From NCBI GenBank assembly GCA_019359115.1, contig JAHHHW010000071.1, forward strand, positions 1-64,000: a stretch of 64,000 bases of DNA, read 5' to 3'. Of the stretch, positions 62,701 to 64,000 are shown one piece after another. Source of the stretch: Pelatocladus maniniholoensis HA4357-MV3. Lineage in GTDB: Bacteria > Cyanobacteriota > Cyanobacteriia > Cyanobacteriales > Nostocaceae. Every line of letters starts with the position of its first letter. Position 1 is the first letter of the stretch. The notes beneath the pieces were generated by a model. That model worked only from the letters and a program-made list of their open reading frames with translations. It was not told the DNA's origin and did no database searches. A program made the translations under genes and the position numbers.

Positions 62701-63840
62701 ACTACTGATTCCGCTACTTTGTCCCTCTAATCCCTGCAAGGATACTTTATCTGTTGCTGTAATATTTACTTTTCCTGCATTACCTTCTCCAAAACTCAAA
62801 GAACCAATAATAAAATTACCAGTTCCTTCCAAACTATTGGCATTGATAATCACATTTCCGGCGTTACCTTTTCCTGAAGAAAATACTACATTTCTGATTC
62901 GACTAGTGTTAGTATTTCCCTCAATTTTCACTGCTCCTGATGCATTAACGACAATATCGCCAGCTTGAGATGAAAGCGTTCCCGAACCTGATGCAATTCC
63001 AGCAATCAGATCTCCACCCTCAAACAGATCGAAATTGCGAGCATTGACATTAATACTACCTCCCCCTTCACCAGCTACATTGACTGTAGCCAAGTTTGCT
63101 AGTGAGACATCAGCTTTTGTCACATTACTGGGAAAACTCAAGCTACCATCAGGATTCAACCCAACTGTTCCTGCTTGTGATAATCCTCCTAATTCAACTC
63201 TTGCTCCTGGTGCATACACAATTCCTTGATCTAAGCTGACGTTACCACCTACTAATGCCAGTGTCTTTCCTGGTTGCACTCCAAAACCAATAGTGTTTAC
63301 ATTATGAGTGATACCGTCAGGATTATCCCGAAATCTCAAACCAATGGGAATATTAATGGTTAATTGCGGAACTGCTTGCGGGTTACTGGCACTGAATTCA
63401 AAATTGTCAAATAATACACTATCGGCTGTAGTGCTAAAAAATGAACCACCACGCAAATCTAGACTTGCATTCGGCCCAAAAGAAATTCCTCTTGGGTTAA
63501 TCAAAAATAAATTAGCGTTACCTACAACACCAAGAACGCCCTGAATACTTGAGGGATTACCACCTGTGACTCTGGTAAGAATATTAGCAATACCAGCAGG
63601 ATTGGAAAAATAAACACCCCTACCTGCATTCACGTTGAAATCTTGAAAACTGTGAAATAAATTTGAGTTGCGAGTTGATCCACCAGTGATCAGATCAACC
63701 CCATCAACAACATTAGGATTAACAACAGAACTTTCCGCACCCAAGCTGCTATCTGGGGTAAGTTGCGCTATAGCTTTATGTATAGGTGCAAGATAGCCTA
63801 AAGTCAGCAGGGATAAGATCAAGAAGAAGAGCGATCGCAT
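59764..63840 (-). CDS. Filamentous-haemagglutinin-like TPS exoprotein
   Basis: This 1358-residue protein has a signal peptide to about residue 26. The TPS domain follows (about 28-260) with the hallmark NPRGI (115-119) in NANLFLINPRGISFGPNASLDLRGGSFF, which folds with a partner TpsB pore. The rest is a repetitive right-handed beta-helix of about 20-residue units such as GNAGNI(I/T)INA and LTNGAxISxSTFG. A near-duplicated block of 405 bases lies at about 61291-62110. The C-terminus (SKVPASCPAPF) has one Cys. No TpsB gene lies in this window. It probably is a surface adhesin or secreted matrix protein. The CHAT gene is next. Confidence 0.9.
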   Translation of the reverse strand: MRSLFFLILSLLTLGYLAPIHKAIAQLTPDSSLGAESSVVNPNVVDGVDLITGGSTRNSNLFHSFQDFNVNAGRGVYFSNPAGIANILTRVTGGNPSSIQGVLGVVGNANLFLINPRGISFGPNASLDLRGGSFFSTTADSVLFDNFEFSASNPQAVPQLTINIPIGLRFRDNPDGITHNVNTIGFGVQPGKTLALVGGNVSLDQGIVYAPGARVELGGLSQAGTVGLNPDGSLSFPSNVTKADVSLANLATVNVAGEGGGSINVNARNFDLFEGGDLIAGIASGSGTLSSQAGDIVVNASGAVKIEGNTNTSRIRNVVFSSGKGNAGNVIINANSLEGTGNFIIGSLSFGEGNAGKVNITATDKVSLQGLEGQSSGISSTVGSSSTGSANDVVIDTRSLSLSNFAALATSTTAKGNAGNIRIKASESVSVSGNSTIQAATFASGNAGKIIIDSPNANVSFDQSLVSTSVFGNSNISGVDLIGTGQGGDIEITARSLSLDNGSQLFTGTFGFTGENGPPNAGNINLNISESLNVRGTSRLRSQTEGDGKAGNIQVKTGSLLLTDGSQFNSSTFGKGDAGFININVIKDAIFDGIASNGNPSGVASEAVNPSEGNAGSIDISANNLFLRNGARISVSTFGQGNAGAIKITAGDTLSVDGLGTNNVSSSISSLVGGVVPQSSGDRKGGDISINAGSLSLTNGGQIIASTFSKGDAGNITINIIKDAILDGVGSNQQPSAIASEVDTNGNGNGGSIDLSANNLFLKNGARISTSTFGQGNAGAIKIKAGDTLSVDGIGSNNISTQISSIVAGVVPQSSGDRKGGDISINAGSLSLANRGLIISSTFGKGNAGDISLKVDGPIKLTNSSQIRSNVEQGGEGLGGDINIDTKSLTLTDGSEIGAIVFRAANGLQAGKGKAGNLVINAKDFIDISGTGSTGFSSGIFASAERGTIATQPQAAGDITITTGDFRIANGAVVDASTWNDGSGGSITINAKNFTATDGGQVLTTSRGSGAAGDITLKVSDNLTISGSDPNFNQRIEQAKKFASPDDTIDDIISNQGAQSGIFANTTEGSTGKGGSIFIDPKQVTIKDGGIISATSSGTGEAGNINIQAGNLTLDRGTITAESGSATGGNITLDINDVLLLRRNSLISATAGRNQGAGNGGNININTGLLVALPQENSDIKADAFSGSGGNINIQTDAIFGIQPRDFSTPLSDITASSESGISGNVNLNTLDIDPTQGLSELPENTTDPSNQIAQNPCQKGSNSSFVLSGRGGIPSSPNDSFSSDNVRVDLLQPITSSNNPQNVTNNPPKIQTATKQIIPAQGWIFNEKGEVVLTAYDPTTSGSQRSSKVPASCPAPF
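61291..62110 (-). repeat. Tandem duplication inside the exoprotein gene
   Basis: Two copies of about 405 bases differ little: TGCGATCGCCACTTGATTGA occurs at 61386 and again at 61791, and the pattern in between (SGDRKGGDISINAGSLSL, NNLFLxNGARISxSTFGQGNAGAIK) repeats with period 135 codons. It extends the beta-helix by one long block. Confidence 0.75.
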
Positions 63841-63935
63841 ATTAGGTTTCCTGGGATTTTATAGTAGTCTGTTGATCTTCTCTGTTGTTTATTAAACAGT
63901 TATTGAACTAGGAAATCTACTACTCTTAAAAAGCC

Positions 63936-64000
63936 TTAAAAACCAGCAGCACAAACCGCAGTAGTACGAGAATTGCGTTGATAACTGTGTGCTGTGGGAT
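63936..64000 (-). CDS. Probable 3' end of a second exoprotein-type gene (cut by window edge)
   Basis: One frame reads PTAHSYQRNSRTTAVCAAGF, then TAA at 63936-63938. It resembles the last residues of the exoprotein at 59764 (GSQRSSKVPASCPAPF): an Arg/Ser stretch, one Cys and Phe at the end. Only 21 codons are visible, so identity is tentative. If true, two exoprotein genes stand in tandem here, with the first further right. The gap to the next gene's start is 95 bases. Confidence 0.45.
   Translation of the reverse strand, partial: PTAHSYQRNSRTTAVCAAGF

Noticed and set aside
60392-63544. Several plus-strand open frames opposite the exoprotein gene
   Set aside because: They are mirror frames of a long repetitive coding region on the other strand and repeat with the same 405-base period.

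Overview
This window looks like chromosome of a filamentous, heterocyst-type cyanobacterium (Nostocales or a close relative). The evidence is the many HIP1 octamers (GCGATCGC), the short heptamer and octamer intergenic repeats typical of such genomes, the efp-accB pair, a type IV pilus retraction ATPase with a KaiB-like neighbour, AMIN-domain and CHAT/TPR proteins, and a haemagglutinin-type exoprotein. Genus cannot be fixed from the sequence alone.

Layout. 1-225: cut 3' end of an IS66-type transposase. 656-6138: cell-wall genes on the minus strand (ftsI, an FtsL-like protein, a small lipoprotein, a dimeric alpha/beta-barrel protein, an AMIN plus class A beta-lactamase-like protein), followed by tRNA-Leu(CAA) at 6697 and a long sparsely coding stretch. 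8143-31210: a large plus-strand extracellular polysaccharide locus: a WecG/TagA-type transferase, a Wzm/Wzt-type ABC exporter, seven GT4 and three GT2/GT-A type glycosyltransferases, a fucosyltransferase-like orphan, a HAD protein, UDP-galactopyranose mutase, a methyltransferase and an O-antigen ligase/polymerase-like membrane protein. Base use turns very AT-rich around 11.5-17 kb, and a decayed copy of one transferase start lies there, so this part appears to have been reshuffled.

31521-39310 (minus strand): a lasso-peptide (RiPP) biosynthetic cluster, the most interesting system here. In transcription order it has a PqqD-like leader-binding protein (B1), a transglutaminase-like leader protease (B2), an asparagine-synthetase-like cyclase (C), two paralogous precursors, an HPr-kinase-like protein, an ABC transporter and a nucleotidyltransferase. 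Both precursors carry the leader pattern YxxPxMxxxGxxxxxTx, and an Asp falls exactly nine residues after the predicted cut. Both then continue into unusually long tails that share a C-x6-C motif. A palindrome-rich, MITE-like insertion sits between the precursors and the kinase.

39917-49476: a conserved hypothetical, tRNA-Gln(UUG), a gene-free, relatively GC-rich stretch that resembles a structured RNA, a Wzc-like BY-kinase, wecB, small conserved proteins, pilT and a KaiB-like-domain protein. 49540-56349: housekeeping genes (acyltransferase-like, proS, DUF2993, GerMN, ArsR, accB, efp). 56783-64000: a secreted CHAT/TPR protein, a 1358-residue TPS exoprotein and, at the right edge, the tail of what may be a second exoprotein.

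How the genes work together: the polysaccharide locus, BY-kinase and wecB form a surface-glycan theme, with sugar donors made by glf and wecB, assembly by the transferases, export through Wzm/Wzt and possible length control by the BY-kinase. The lasso cluster is a self-contained modification and export pathway.
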